This document shows, one piece after another, positions 35,202-43,906 of a stretch of DNA of 64,000 bases. A program made the position numbers and the translations under genes. Under the pieces are notes generated by a model, which searched no databases, was not told the DNA's origin, and saw only the letters and a list, made by a program, of their open reading frames with translations. Position 1 is the first letter of the stretch. Each line of letters opens with the position of its first letter. Source of the DNA: Polyangiaceae bacterium (GTDB lineage: Bacteria; Myxococcota_A; Polyangia; Polyangiales; Polyangiaceae); NCBI GenBank assembly GCA_023150915.1, contig JAKLKA010000035.1:1-64000 (forward strand), given 5' to 3'.

Positions 35202-36429
35202 GATCTTCGGTGCGGCCTGGACGGCGCTGGTCTTGGCCCTGGGGGCGCTGCGGCGGAGCCCCCTGCGCGCCAGCCTGACGGCGTTCGGCATTCTGATCGG
35301 CGTGGCCGCCGTGACCATCGTGGTGGCGCTGGGCGAGGGCGCCACGCAGCAGGTGTCGGGGCGGATCGACAGCATGGGCGAGAACGCGCTGATGGTGATG
35401 CCCGCCGAGACGCTGAAGAGCGGCGTGCGGGACGAGCGCGCAGTGGGGATCTTGACCGAAGGCGACGCCGACGCGCTGGCCGAAGAAGCGCCCGCCATCG
35501 AGAAGGCCGCGCCGCTCTTGTTCAGCTCGGCGCAGGTGGCCTGGCGAGACGCCAACACCCCCACGATGATCGTGGGCAGCAAGCGCGCGTTCTTCGACAT
35601 TCGCCGCTGGAAGCTCGCCTCGGGCTCGGTGTGGAACGTCAGCAGCGAGACCCTGGGGGAGAAGGTGTGCGTGGTCGGCGTCACCGTGCAGCAGAACCTG
35701 TTCGGCGCCGAAGATCCGGTGGGCCAGGTCCTGCGCATCGGGCGCCACCCGTTTCGAATCGTGGGCGTCCTCGAGCCGAAGGGGCAGGGGCCCTTCGGCA
35801 ACGATCAAGACGACGTGGTCGTGATGCCGGTCTCGACCCTGCGCGCCAAGCTGCTCTCGACCCTGCCCGGACAGGTCGGCCGCATTCTGCTGCAGGGCGC
35901 GACGCCCGACTCGGCCGCCGAGGTAGAGCGGCAGGCCGCAGCCATCTTGCGCCAGCGGCACGGCTTGACCGAGGGCGCCGAGAACGACTTCCGCATCCGT
36001 AGCCAAGAGGACTTCCGCCGGCGGCAAGAGGGGATCTTGGGGACGCTGCGCACCCTGCTCCTCTCCATTGCGCTGGTCAGCCTCATCGTGGGCGGGATCG
36101 GGGTGATGAACATCATGCTGGTCAGCGTCACCGAGCGCACCCGCGAGATCGGCATCCGGCTCGCGATTGGCGCTCGCGAGATCGACATCTTGTTCCAGTT
36201 CTTGGTCGAGGCGGTGGTGCTCTCGCTCTTCGGCGGCGCCGCCGGCGCGCTCTTGGCGACCCTGGCCGTGCGCAGCATTGCCAGCGCCCTGAGCTGGGAG
36301 ATGGGGGTGTCGACGGATGCGCTGGTGGTGGCGTTGCTCACCAGCACCACGCTGGGCGTGACGTTCGGCTTCTTCCCGGCGCGGCGCGCGGCGCGGCTCG
36401 ATCCGATCGTGGCGCTCAGGCGCGAGTGA
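35194..36429 (+). CDS. MacB-like FtsX-type permease, second of two
   Basis: The 411-residue protein mirrors its upstream neighbour: N-terminal helix, periplasmic domain and the GGIGVMNIMLVSVTERTREIGIRLAIGA signature. The pair therefore looks like the product of a tandem duplication and probably forms a heterodimeric channel served by one ATPase. The start overlaps the previous gene by eight bases. It ends 18 bases before the 52-bp repeat array. Confidence 0.92.
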   Translation: MNRIFGAAWTALVLALGALRRSPLRASLTAFGILIGVAAVTIVVALGEGATQQVSGRIDSMGENALMVMPAETLKSGVRDERAVGILTEGDADALAEEAPAIEKAAPLLFSSAQVAWRDANTPTMIVGSKRAFFDIRRWKLASGSVWNVSSETLGEKVCVVGVTVQQNLFGAEDPVGQVLRIGRHPFRIVGVLEPKGQGPFGNDQDDVVVMPVSTLRAKLLSTLPGQVGRILLQGATPDSAAEVERQAAAILRQRHGLTEGAENDFRIRSQEDFRRRQEGILGTLRTLLLSIALVSLIVGGIGVMNIMLVSVTERTREIGIRLAIGAREIDILFQFLVEAVVLSLFGGAAGALLATLAVRSIASALSWEMGVSTDALVVALLTSTTLGVTFGFFPARRAARLDPIVALRRE

Positions 36430-36446
36430 GCATCGAAGAAGAACGT

Positions 36447-36572
36447 GGCGCCACGCGGTGGGTGCCAGTTGTCCGCGGGGCGGTCAGGTTGGTGCGTCGG
36501 CGCCACGCGGTGGGTGCCAGATGTCCGCGGGGCGGTCAGGTCGCGGGGTTCGCGCCACGCGGTGGGTGCCAG
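36447..36572. repeat. 52-bp tandem repeat, two full copies and a partial third
   Basis: Units start at 36447, 36499 and 36551, exactly 52 bases apart; the third is conserved only to about 36572. Each full unit contains two small inverted repeats, CCACGCGGTGG and CCGCGGGGCGG. The array fills the space between the convergent permease and S1-domain genes, so it may help end transcription from both sides. There is no CRISPR-like spacer diversity. Confidence 0.8.
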
Positions 36573-36581
36573 CGCCGGGCG

Positions 36582-38384
36582 TCAGCCGCCTTCGAGCTTC
36601 TTCTTCAAGAGATCGCCCAGGGTGCCGAAGCCGCCCTCGCGCGCCAGCTGCTGGCGGTACTCGCGGTGTGCCTTGCGCTCTTCGTCCTCGTGCATGGCCT
36701 TCACGCTGAGCTTGGGCTCGCCGCGACGTGGATCGACCTCGAGCACCTTGACCTCGATCACGGAGCCCATCTTGAACGTCTTGCGTAGATCGGTGCCGCG
36801 GGGCGTGCCGGTCTGCCCGGCAGGCAAGAAGCCGCGAGCGCTGCGCCCGGTGGCGCCCAAGATACGCACGATCACACCCGAGGCCTCGTGCTTGATGACC
36901 TCGACCTTGACCACCGCACCGCGCCCGACCTTCTGTGGCTCTTCGTGGGCGCGCTCGGGCGGCGGGGCCGGGTGGAGCGCGATCTTCTTGGTGCGGGGGT
37001 CGAAGTTCGCGACCACCACGTCGATGTCTTGCCCCTCTTTCACCACCTCGTTCGAGTGCTCGATGCGGGTCATCGACAGATCCACGATGTGGATCAGACC
37101 TTCGACGCCCGGTTCGAGCTCGACGAACGCGCCGAAGTCGAGGGTCTTCAGCACTTTGCCCGAGTGGCGCGAGCCTGGGGCGTACTTCTCGCGCGCCGCG
37201 GCCCACGGGTCCTCGATCAATGCCTTGCGGCTCAGCCAGATCTTTCCCTTTTCGTCGATCTTGAGGATCTTCACCTCGAGCTCTTCGCCCGGGCGGACCA
37301 AGTCGACCATTTTCGCGCGGGCGTCGTGGCTGGCCTCGGAGACGTGCACCAACCCTTCGAGGTTCTCGGCCTCGGGCAGCGCGACGAAGGCGCCCCACTC
37401 GACCACGGTGCGGACCACGCCCTTCAGCACCTGGCCTTCGGTCAGCAGCGTGAGCGCGTGCTTGCGGCGTTCGTGGGCCTCGGCCTCGAGCATGGGCCGG
37501 CGAGACACGACCACGTCGCGGCCCGCGTTCTTGTACTGCACCACCTTGAACTCGAGGCGCTGACCCACCAGGCCAGAGAAGTTGGCGTTCTGCGGGTGCA
37601 GGTCCAGGCCCGACGCGGGAGCGAAGGCCCGCAGGCCCGAGATGTCGACCTCGACGCCGCCCTTGATCACGCCGGTGATGAGTCCGGTGATCAGCGAACC
37701 GTCCTTCGAGGCTGCCTCGATGGCGGGCTTGATCTCTTCTTCGCGCAGAGGCTTGCGGGTGAGCACCACCAGGCCGCCACGCACGCCGTCGTTGTGGATG
37801 CGGGCGACGAAGCGGTCACCGACGCTCGGCACCAGATCGTCCGCCTCCATCTCGGTGCGGTCGAAGATGGCCAGGGCCTTGCCCGACAGATCGACCATGA
37901 CCGCAGTGTCGAGCACCGCGGTGACCTTGCCAAAGACCTCTTCGCCCACGTGGAACGGCGCGCGCTCGGTGGCGGGGCGATGGTGCTGGCGCGGACGGTC
38001 GCCGCCCGGGGCGCCCTCGGCACCCTCGGCGCCTTCGGCGCCGGGCTTCTTCTTCTTGCGCTTGCGGCGCTTCTTCTTCTTGCCCGGCTCGCCCGGCGTG
38101 GCGTCGGCAGATGCTGCGTCGGCGGGCTCGCCCTCGTCGCCTTCACCGGTGTCGCCACCGTCGCCATCGCCCTCGCCCGCGTCGTCGCCGTCGCCTTCGC
38201 TGCCCTCGGGCGCCGCGTCGCCGCTGGGGGCGTCAGGGGCAGCTTCGACCGAGCCCGCAGCGCTGCCGGCCGCGCCGGCGTCGTGCGCGCCTTCCGCCGG
38301 AGCTGTCGGTGCGGATCCGGAGGTGTTCGACTCGTCACCGTTCGGCGCCGACTCGATCGCGGGGGTTTCGTTCTCGGAGGACAT
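36582..38384 (-). CDS. S1-domain RNA-binding protein with acidic/basic N-terminal extension
   Basis: Residues 145-600 contain five S1 (OB-fold) domains, recognisable by repeats such as GVVRTVVEWGAFVAL and GKVLKTLDFGAFVELEPGVEGLIH, as in ribosomal protein S1, which binds mRNA on the 30S subunit. The first 100 residues are acidic and low in complexity (Asp, Glu, Gly, Ala), followed by a block KKKKRRKRKKKK at about 102-113. Such a charged extension is not part of ordinary S1. It may be an accessory S1-like protein; whether another rpsA exists cannot be seen here. Confidence 0.85.
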   Translation of the reverse strand: MSSENETPAIESAPNGDESNTSGSAPTAPAEGAHDAGAAGSAAGSVEAAPDAPSGDAAPEGSEGDGDDAGEGDGDGGDTGEGDEGEPADAASADATPGEPGKKKKRRKRKKKKPGAEGAEGAEGAPGGDRPRQHHRPATERAPFHVGEEVFGKVTAVLDTAVMVDLSGKALAIFDRTEMEADDLVPSVGDRFVARIHNDGVRGGLVVLTRKPLREEEIKPAIEAASKDGSLITGLITGVIKGGVEVDISGLRAFAPASGLDLHPQNANFSGLVGQRLEFKVVQYKNAGRDVVVSRRPMLEAEAHERRKHALTLLTEGQVLKGVVRTVVEWGAFVALPEAENLEGLVHVSEASHDARAKMVDLVRPGEELEVKILKIDEKGKIWLSRKALIEDPWAAAREKYAPGSRHSGKVLKTLDFGAFVELEPGVEGLIHIVDLSMTRIEHSNEVVKEGQDIDVVVANFDPRTKKIALHPAPPPERAHEEPQKVGRGAVVKVEVIKHEASGVIVRILGATGRSARGFLPAGQTGTPRGTDLRKTFKMGSVIEVKVLEVDPRRGEPKLSVKAMHEDEERKAHREYRQQLAREGGFGTLGDLLKKKLEGG

Positions 38385-38448
38385 GCGGGTACCCGGAAGG
38401 GACCGGCCCTATAACGCGCCTTGCGGCGCCTGCCAATGACGGGCTGAA

Positions 38449-39339
38449 TCAGCGCGTGATGGGCAAATGCCGGTTCACCCCGCCGCTGCGGTCGATCACC
38501 AGGCCCCCCGCGGCCGCGCGGTTGTCGTCGTCGAGCCGCTCGATCAGCCGATCGGCCACCTCGACGAAGGCCTTGGCCATGGCCGAGCCGGGGGAGGCCT
38601 GGACCAGCGGGGTGCCGGCGTCGCCCCACTCGCGCACGCTGGGGTGCATGGGGATCTGGCCGAGCAGCGGGGCGCCCGCCATCTCGGCCACCTTGGCGCC
38701 GCCGCCCGAGCCGAAGAGCTCATGGCGCTTGTCGCAGCCGTCGCAGACGAAATAGCTCTCGTTTTCGACCACGCCAGTGATGGGGATCCCCACCTTCTGG
38801 CACATGCTGACCGACTTGTAGACGTCTTGCAGGGCCACTTCTTGCGGGGTGGTGACGATCACCGCGCCGCTGGTGCGCAGCTGCTGCGACAGGGTGAGGG
38901 CCACGTCGCCGGTGCCCGGCGGCAGGTCCAGGAGCAGGTAGTCGAGCTCGCCCCAGTCGACGTCTTTGAGGAACTGCAGCAGCGCGCCGTGCAGCATGGG
39001 GCCGCGCCAGACGATGGCGCTCTTCGGGTCGTCGAGCAGAAAGCCGATGCTCATCAGCTTCACCCCGAACCGCTCGAGCGGCTGAATGCGCTTGCCATCG
39101 GTCATGGGCTGGCCGGTGATGCCGAACATGGTGGGCACGCTCGGGCCGTACATGTCGGCGTCGAGCAGGCCCACGCGGTACCCGCGGCGCGACAGCGCGA
39201 GCGTCAGGTTGGCGGCGACGGTGCTCTTGCCCACGCCGCCCTTGCCGCTCATCACCAAGACGACGTTCTTCACTCCCGGGACCGGATCGCCGGGGGCGAT
39301 GGTGCGGGTGGTTGCGGAGGGGGCAGCGCTCTCGGTCAT
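38449..39339 (-). CDS. Mrp/NBP35-family P-loop ATPase (Fe-S carrier)
   Basis: The 296-residue protein has the deviant Walker A SGKGGVGKST at about 31-40, DADMYGPSVP, and LLLDLPPGTGD. A CDGC pair in YFVCDGCDKRHELFG corresponds to the conserved CxxC that bridges a 4Fe-4S cluster between two subunits. Mrp proteins deliver Fe-S clusters to apoproteins. The usual N-terminal DUF59 domain is absent. The ATG at 39339 gives the proper start just before the ATPase core. Confidence 0.93.
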   Translation of the reverse strand: MTESAAPSATTRTIAPGDPVPGVKNVVLVMSGKGGVGKSTVAANLTLALSRRGYRVGLLDADMYGPSVPTMFGITGQPMTDGKRIQPLERFGVKLMSIGFLLDDPKSAIVWRGPMLHGALLQFLKDVDWGELDYLLLDLPPGTGDVALTLSQQLRTSGAVIVTTPQEVALQDVYKSVSMCQKVGIPITGVVENESYFVCDGCDKRHELFGSGGGAKVAEMAGAPLLGQIPMHPSVREWGDAGTPLVQASPGSAMAKAFVEVADRLIERLDDDNRAAAGGLVIDRSGGVNRHLPITR

Positions 39340-39391
39340 GATCGGCGCTCTCGTAGGGCCTCGGGGGGCGGTCGTCAAACCGGCGTGGCCA

Positions 39392-39435
39392 CAAAACACC
39401 ACCGGCGCGCGTTCCCGCCGGGGAACACGCGCCGG
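39392..39435 (-). terminator. Intrinsic terminator of the cysteine-rich gene
   Basis: A 15-base stem (39402-39416 with 39421-39435, loop GCCG) is complete in the minus-strand RNA with one G-U wobble at 39410/39427; in plus-strand RNA that pair would be a C-A mismatch. On the minus strand it is followed by GGTGGTGTTTTG. This matches a terminator for the gene that stops at 39453. Confidence 0.75.
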
Positions 39436-39452
39436 AGTGTGTGGGGACGCGC

Positions 39453-40682
39453 TTACTTGGTCGAGACCGAGCCGGCGATGCTCGCCGTGACGGTCACCGA
39501 CTCGCTGACGTCCTCGGCGGCGTCGCCGGCGGCGGCGATGATCGCCGGGATGCACGCGGCCTTGATGTCGGTCACGGCGTCCACGTTGCCCGAGAGCTGC
39601 GCCGCGATCTTGCCCATGCCCTCGAGGCGCGCCTTGAAGGCGTAGACCACGCCCAGGTTGGCCTTCAGGGTCCCTTGGAGCTTGCCTGCCGCCTGAACGT
39701 CGGCCGCGCCGGCGAACACCACCGAGACCTCGGGCGGACGGCACTCGGCCTTGGCCTGCACGCTGGCGTCGCAGTTGGCGTCGCACTTGGCCTCGACCTG
39801 GCAGCCGCCCTTCAGCTCGCCGCCGGTGCACTTGATGGGCTCGTAGTCGCCCTTGCACTCGCCGTCGCACTTGACCGACGCCGTGGCCGAGCCCTTGCAG
39901 CTGGCGCTGCAGCTGCCCTTGCAGCTACCGGTGCAGGTTGCCTTCGGCGCGGTGGCCGAGCAGGTGCCCTTGCAGGTGCCCTTGCAGGCGCCATTGGCTT
40001 GCGGACCCGTGCCGCCCGCCGACGCTTCGCAGGTGCCTTCGCACTTGCCGTCGCACTCCACGCCGCCTTCGGCGGTGCAGGCGCCGGTGCACTCGCCGGT
40101 GCACTCGCCCTCGCAGCTGAGCGAAGCGCTGCCCTTGGCCGTGCACTCGCCCTTGCAGGAAAGCTCGAGCTTGCCGCCATCGCAGGTGGGCGGGGTGGCC
40201 TTGAGGTCGCACTTGCCGTCTGCCGAGCACTTGGCCTGGCAGTTGGCCTTGGCGCTGAGCGACGCTTCGCAGACCGGCGGCTTGACCGTCACGGTCAGCG
40301 TGCCCGAGGCCTGCGCCTTGAACTTGCCGATGGCGGTGGTGGCGGCGGTGCACCAGGCCTTCATCTTGGCGCGCTTGTCGTCGTTCTTCTCGGCGGCCTC
40401 TTGGGTGGCCTTGTCCACGTCCAGATCCACCGCGATGGACCGGCAGGCGCCGGTCAAGTCGGTGACCGCGGCCGACGCGATGCCGGCGAAGTCGGCCACG
40501 GCCTGGGCCGCGACCTGGGCGCTGGCGCTGCCCCCGATGTCCCCGGTGATGCTGGCGCCCACCTGGAACTCGGTGCAGCACACGCTGTCCTGCGCCTCTT
40601 TCACCTTGTCGCACGCGCTCATGGTGCTGAGCAGGCCTCCGCCGAGCAGAAGGGCGGCGCCAAAAACGGTGGATTTTCTCAT
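39453..40682 (-). CDS. Cysteine-repeat lipoprotein (CxGxC arrays)
   Basis: The 409-residue product has a type II signal peptide (TMSA before Cys24). Residues 25-130 are helical. The middle third, about 130-290, is a low-complexity array where cysteines recur every four residues (CKGECTAKG, CEGECTGECTGAC, CKGTCKGTC, CTGSCKGSCSASC). The last 90 residues are again helical and apolar. Closely spaced cysteines of this kind suggest metal binding or a disulfide-cross-linked surface layer; I know no family. The ATG at 40682 with GGAGAG upstream is preferred to a TTG two codons earlier. A strong terminator follows. Confidence 0.75.
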   Translation of the reverse strand: MRKSTVFGAALLLGGGLLSTMSACDKVKEAQDSVCCTEFQVGASITGDIGGSASAQVAAQAVADFAGIASAAVTDLTGACRSIAVDLDVDKATQEAAEKNDDKRAKMKAWCTAATTAIGKFKAQASGTLTVTVKPPVCEASLSAKANCQAKCSADGKCDLKATPPTCDGGKLELSCKGECTAKGSASLSCEGECTGECTGACTAEGGVECDGKCEGTCEASAGGTGPQANGACKGTCKGTCSATAPKATCTGSCKGSCSASCKGSATASVKCDGECKGDYEPIKCTGGELKGGCQVEAKCDANCDASVQAKAECRPPEVSVVFAGAADVQAAGKLQGTLKANLGVVYAFKARLEGMGKIAAQLSGNVDAVTDIKAACIPAIIAAAGDAAEDVSESVTVTASIAGSVSTK

Positions 40683-40688
40683 GATCAA

Positions 40689-40847
40689 GCTCTCCCTAGT
40701 AGTTCAGGCCATGGGCGAACGCCGATGGATCCCCGCGGCGCAGGCCGGGCCCACGCCGTTGGACGAGGGCCTGATGCAACGCATGCAAACCCACGCCACC
40801 GGCCGGCTCGTACGACGAAATCGGCGCGGTGGCAAATCGAGGCCGGC
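40689..40847. other. Gap between the two cysteine-rich lipoprotein genes
   Basis: These 159 bases hold the GGGAGAG ribosome site of the downstream gene and, near 40780-40800, a repeated ATGCAAC/ATGCAAA. I see no gene and no convincing promoter hexamers. Confidence 0.3.
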
Positions 40848-42416
40848 TCACTCTGGCCAGCAGCCGGGCTTGGTGTAAGGCGCCTTCTTGCCCTCGAAGC
40901 TGTCGCCCCCGACGCACTTCTTGTAGAGCGGGCTGGTGGCGGCCTTCGGGCCCCCGTAGCAGTTGAGCACGATGCCGCTGGGCGACTTCGGGCAGCCGCC
41001 GTTCACGCACAGCAGGTCTTGCGTGAGCGGCAGGCCGGTGCAGTCGCAGCTGGGCGTGAGGTCGATGCAATAGCGCTCGCCGCTGTAGTCCGAGCCGCCG
41101 CACAGGCCGGTGGGGCAGTCCGCGTCGTCCACGCAGGGCTCGCAGCTCTTGCCGGTGCCCTTGCAGGCGCCGAAGCGGTGCGCGCAGGTGGGCTTGCCCA
41201 GGGCGGTGTCGTGCACCGCGCACTCGGCGGCGCTGCCCCACACGCAGGCGTTCGACTGGTTCGGCTCGCACAGCACGGTGCAGTATTTGTGGCCCTTGCC
41301 GTCGCTGGCGCACACCTGGTTCGGCTTGGCGCGGCAGTCGTCGTCGGTCTTGCACTCGCTGCAGAACTCACGCTTGATGCACATGTTGCGCAGAAGGCCG
41401 AGGGGGCCGCACGAATAGGCCTTGCCCGCGCCGATCTCGCCTGCCGGGATGCAGCCGGTGATGTTAGAACCGGTCAGGCCGCACATGTCGGTGCAGGGCT
41501 TCTTGCCGGTGCGCAGGGTCTGGCACTCGTAGCCGGCGGCGCAGTCGCTGTCGGCCAGGCACGAGGTCTTGGTGCAGTAAGCGTCGTAGTCGCCGGGGCC
41601 GACGCCCACGCAGGCGAAGCCCGCCGCCTCGTCGCACTCCTTCGCGGCGGCGCCGCCCGGGCAGGCGGTGCCGAACTGCCCCTTCGGGTAGACGGTGCCC
41701 TTGGCGCAGGCCAGCACGTCTTGCCCCTCGGCGTTCTTCGCCGGCTTGCACTCGCCGACGGTGGCGCAGTCGCCGTTGGTCTTGCAGCCGACGTACGCGC
41801 AGGCCCCAGACACGCAGCCCAGGTTCTGATCGGCGTCGCACTCGGTGGACTTCTGGCAGGCTTCACCCAGCCCCAGGATTTTCACGCCCTTCTCGCAGTA
41901 CGTGCTGCCAGGCGCCTTCGGATCCGGGAGGCAAGCCGCGTCGACGCCGGCGCAGTCGGAGTTGGTCTTGCAGCCGGTCAGCTTGCACACGCCGGCCAGG
42001 CACTTGAAACCGCGCATCCCGTCGCACTGGTCGTCGGCGGCGCACTCGGTGTCGTATTGGCCGGTGACCTGGCCGTGCTTCGAGAACGGTGCCCACGCGC
42101 AGAACTGGCCGGGGGTGCCGTCGTCGGCGGGGCCGCCGTAGCAGTACTTCCCGGCGGGGCAGTCGTTGGTGGGGTGAGCGCAGGGCTGGCCGCAGGCGTT
42201 ACCCGCGCACTTCATCCCGGCAGTGCACTCGGCGTCGACGCACTTCTTCTCGCACAGGCCGTCGATGACCACGCCTTCGCAGGCCTTGACCTCTTCGTCG
42301 CCGCTGCACGCCGTGAGCCCCAGGGCCGTCAGCGCGAACACCCCCAGCACCGCTCCCAGCGTGCGCTTCGCCACGCGACGCAGCCCGCTATCCGCTCCCA
42401 GTCTGGACCCGATCAT
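40848..42416 (-). CDS. Large cysteine-rich lipoprotein with DC repeats
   Basis: The 522-residue protein has a long N-terminal arm and a lipobox GLTA before Cys37. The rest is a chain of about a dozen disulfide-type modules with the recurring pattern C-x-x-D-x-D-C (CKTNSDCAGVDAAC, CLADSDCAAGYEC, CKTDDDCRAKPNQVC, CVDDADCPTGLC). This type is abundant in Polyangia and is thought to be surface-exposed; the role is unknown. The ATG at 42416 is chosen because the arginine-rich stretch and hydrophobic core follow directly. It is divergent from the thioredoxin-like gene at 42584. Confidence 0.8.
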   Translation of the reverse strand: MIGSRLGADSGLRRVAKRTLGAVLGVFALTALGLTACSGDEEVKACEGVVIDGLCEKKCVDAECTAGMKCAGNACGQPCAHPTNDCPAGKYCYGGPADDGTPGQFCAWAPFSKHGQVTGQYDTECAADDQCDGMRGFKCLAGVCKLTGCKTNSDCAGVDAACLPDPKAPGSTYCEKGVKILGLGEACQKSTECDADQNLGCVSGACAYVGCKTNGDCATVGECKPAKNAEGQDVLACAKGTVYPKGQFGTACPGGAAAKECDEAAGFACVGVGPGDYDAYCTKTSCLADSDCAAGYECQTLRTGKKPCTDMCGLTGSNITGCIPAGEIGAGKAYSCGPLGLLRNMCIKREFCSECKTDDDCRAKPNQVCASDGKGHKYCTVLCEPNQSNACVWGSAAECAVHDTALGKPTCAHRFGACKGTGKSCEPCVDDADCPTGLCGGSDYSGERYCIDLTPSCDCTGLPLTQDLLCVNGGCPKSPSGIVLNCYGGPKAATSPLYKKCVGGDSFEGKKAPYTKPGCWPE

Positions 42417-42520
42417 GCTGACCTTCCGATTTGCCCCGACCTTCTGGTCGGAATTCCAAGGATGCCCGAGGGGCTCGCCCATAGCGCGGCGCGGCGGGCG
42501 AGGAAAGCCTGCCGCGCTGC

Positions 42521-42548
42521 TTGACGGGATCACCGGCCCCGCTATGCT
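42521..42548 (+). promoter_or_regulatory. Sigma-70-like promoter of the thioredoxin-like lipoprotein pair
   Basis: TTGACG at 42521-42526 (five of six) and TATGCT at 42543-42548 (four of six) are 16 bases apart. Initiation near 42555 gives a leader of about 29 bases with a GGGAGG ribosome site before the ATG at 42584. Confidence 0.6.
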
Positions 42549-42583
42549 CCCGGCGGGTCTAGCACAATCCCGGGAGGCTACCC

Positions 42584-43297
42584 ATGAAGACGGTGCTCAC
42601 CAGCGTCGGCGTTCTCGCCCTCACCAGTTTGACGGCCTGTGGTTCCGAGGCCGGCGATCCGCCTGCCCAGCAAGACTTCGACCACGGCACGGTGGTGAAC
42701 ACCGGCACCGGCGGGGGTGGCAACGTCACCGAGCCGCCGTTCTTGCAGTACGCCTATCCCACCGCGCCCTTCGGCTCGCAGATCGACTCGGTGATCGCGC
42801 CGCTGACCTTGCTGGGTTGGAAGGCGCCCATCGACGCGCAGTTCGACACCGCGGCGCTCGAGCCGGTCACCATCGCCGACTTCTACAACCCCGACGGCAA
42901 GAAGCCCTGGAAGCTGATCTGGGTGAACTCGTCGGCCGTGTGGTGTGGCCCGTGCAACAAGGAATACGCCGAGATGCGTGACAGCGACACCTTCAAGCAG
43001 GTGCTCGAGCCCAAGGGCGTCGCGGTCATCGGCACGCTGATGGAGAACATCAGCGCCGGCCCTGCCGCGCCCAGCGATCTGAAGAACTGGGGCGACAAGT
43101 ACAAGGTGCCGTTCCCGCTGGCGCTCGATCCGGCATTCAAGATGGGGCAGTACTTCGAGCAGGCCACGGTGCCGGGCGCGATCTTGGTGGACGCCAAGAC
43201 CATGAAGATCGTCGCCAAGCTTTCGGGTGGCGCCGTTGCCGGTCCAGGGGGCGTGCTCGAAGAGATCGACGCCGCGCTGGCCAACCTTCCCCAATGA
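42584..43297 (+). CDS. Thioredoxin-like lipoprotein, WCGPC type
   Basis: The 237-residue lipoprotein (SLTA before Cys19) has a Gly-rich linker, about 50 residues of unknown type and a thioredoxin fold with WCGPC at about 120-124 and the cis-proline segment ATVPGAILVD. It should act in the periplasm as a disulfide reductase or oxidase. The segment IADFYNPDGKK before the active site recurs as ALSDFYDPDGEK in the lipoprotein at 47132-47812, so the two are paralogues. The stop overlaps the start of the next gene (ATGA). Confidence 0.88.
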   Translation: MKTVLTSVGVLALTSLTACGSEAGDPPAQQDFDHGTVVNTGTGGGGNVTEPPFLQYAYPTAPFGSQIDSVIAPLTLLGWKAPIDAQFDTAALEPVTIADFYNPDGKKPWKLIWVNSSAVWCGPCNKEYAEMRDSDTFKQVLEPKGVAVIGTLMENISAGPAAPSDLKNWGDKYKVPFPLALDPAFKMGQYFEQATVPGAILVDAKTMKIVAKLSGGAVAGPGGVLEEIDAALANLPQ

Positions 43298-43833
43298 AGT
43301 GCGCCGGCATCGTGCTCGGCGCCGCGGTGGCGCTGGCCGCGCTGGGTTGCAGCGGCGGTGGCAGCACGGGTCCCGGTGCCACGGGCGCCGAGGGCAGCGG
43401 CGCGCGGCCGCCTGATTTCGAGCTCTCGACCATCGACGGCAAGACGGTGCGGCTGTCGGATCATCTGGGCAAAGACGTCATCTTGATCGACTTCTGGGCG
43501 ACGTTCTGCGACCCGTGCATGGCCTCGATGCCGCACCTGGACGAGCTCTACAAGAAGCACAAAGACAAGGGCTTCGTGGTGCTTGGCGTCAGCATCGACG
43601 GGCCCGACTCGGTGGCGCAGGTGAAGAGCACGGTCTCCAAGCTCGGCGTCTCGTTCCCGATCTTGCTCGACCAAGAGACCAGCGTGGTCGCCCTCTACAA
43701 CCCCAAGACCAGCGCGCCGTTCAGCGTGCTGATCGGCCGGGACGGCAGCATCATCGCCAAGAAAGAGGGCTACACCACCGGCGACGGCACCGCCGTCGAC
43801 CGCGACGTGGAAGCCGCGCTGGCGAAGAAGTAG
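43294..43833 (+). CDS. TlpA-like thioredoxin lipoprotein, CDPC type
   Basis: The 179-residue lipoprotein (AALG before Cys19) is a TlpA/ResA-type thioredoxin: PPDFELSTIDGKTVRLSDHLGKDVILIDFWATFCDPCMASMP with cysteines at about 72 and 75 and the later LGVSIDGPDSVAQV. The active site is CDPC rather than CEPC or CGPC, which shifts redox potential in other family members. TlpA-like proteins reduce cytochrome c or copper-binding apoproteins. It is translationally coupled to the preceding thioredoxin-like gene. Confidence 0.93.
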   Translation: MKCAGIVLGAAVALAALGCSGGGSTGPGATGAEGSGARPPDFELSTIDGKTVRLSDHLGKDVILIDFWATFCDPCMASMPHLDELYKKHKDKGFVVLGVSIDGPDSVAQVKSTVSKLGVSFPILLDQETSVVALYNPKTSAPFSVLIGRDGSIIAKKEGYTTGDGTAVDRDVEAALAKK

Positions 43834-43834
43834 C

Positions 43835-43895
43835 GGGGCGAAGCCCCCCCTCGCGAAGCCCCAGCCCGCGGAGACACATGGGTCTTGGAAGACCC
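43835..43895. terminator. Two hairpins between convergent genes
   Basis: GGGGC (43835-43839) pairs with GCCCC (43843-43847) around GAA directly after the TlpA-like stop. GGGTCT (43880-43885) pairs with AGACCC (43890-43895). They occupy the 73-base gap before the convergent MATE gene and may end transcripts from both sides. No long T-runs are present. Confidence 0.45.
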
Positions 43896-43906
43896 GAGGA
43901 ACTGGC

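Noticed and set aside
36447-36572. CRISPR array
   Set aside because: The 52-base units follow directly with no unique spacers and no cas genes nearby.
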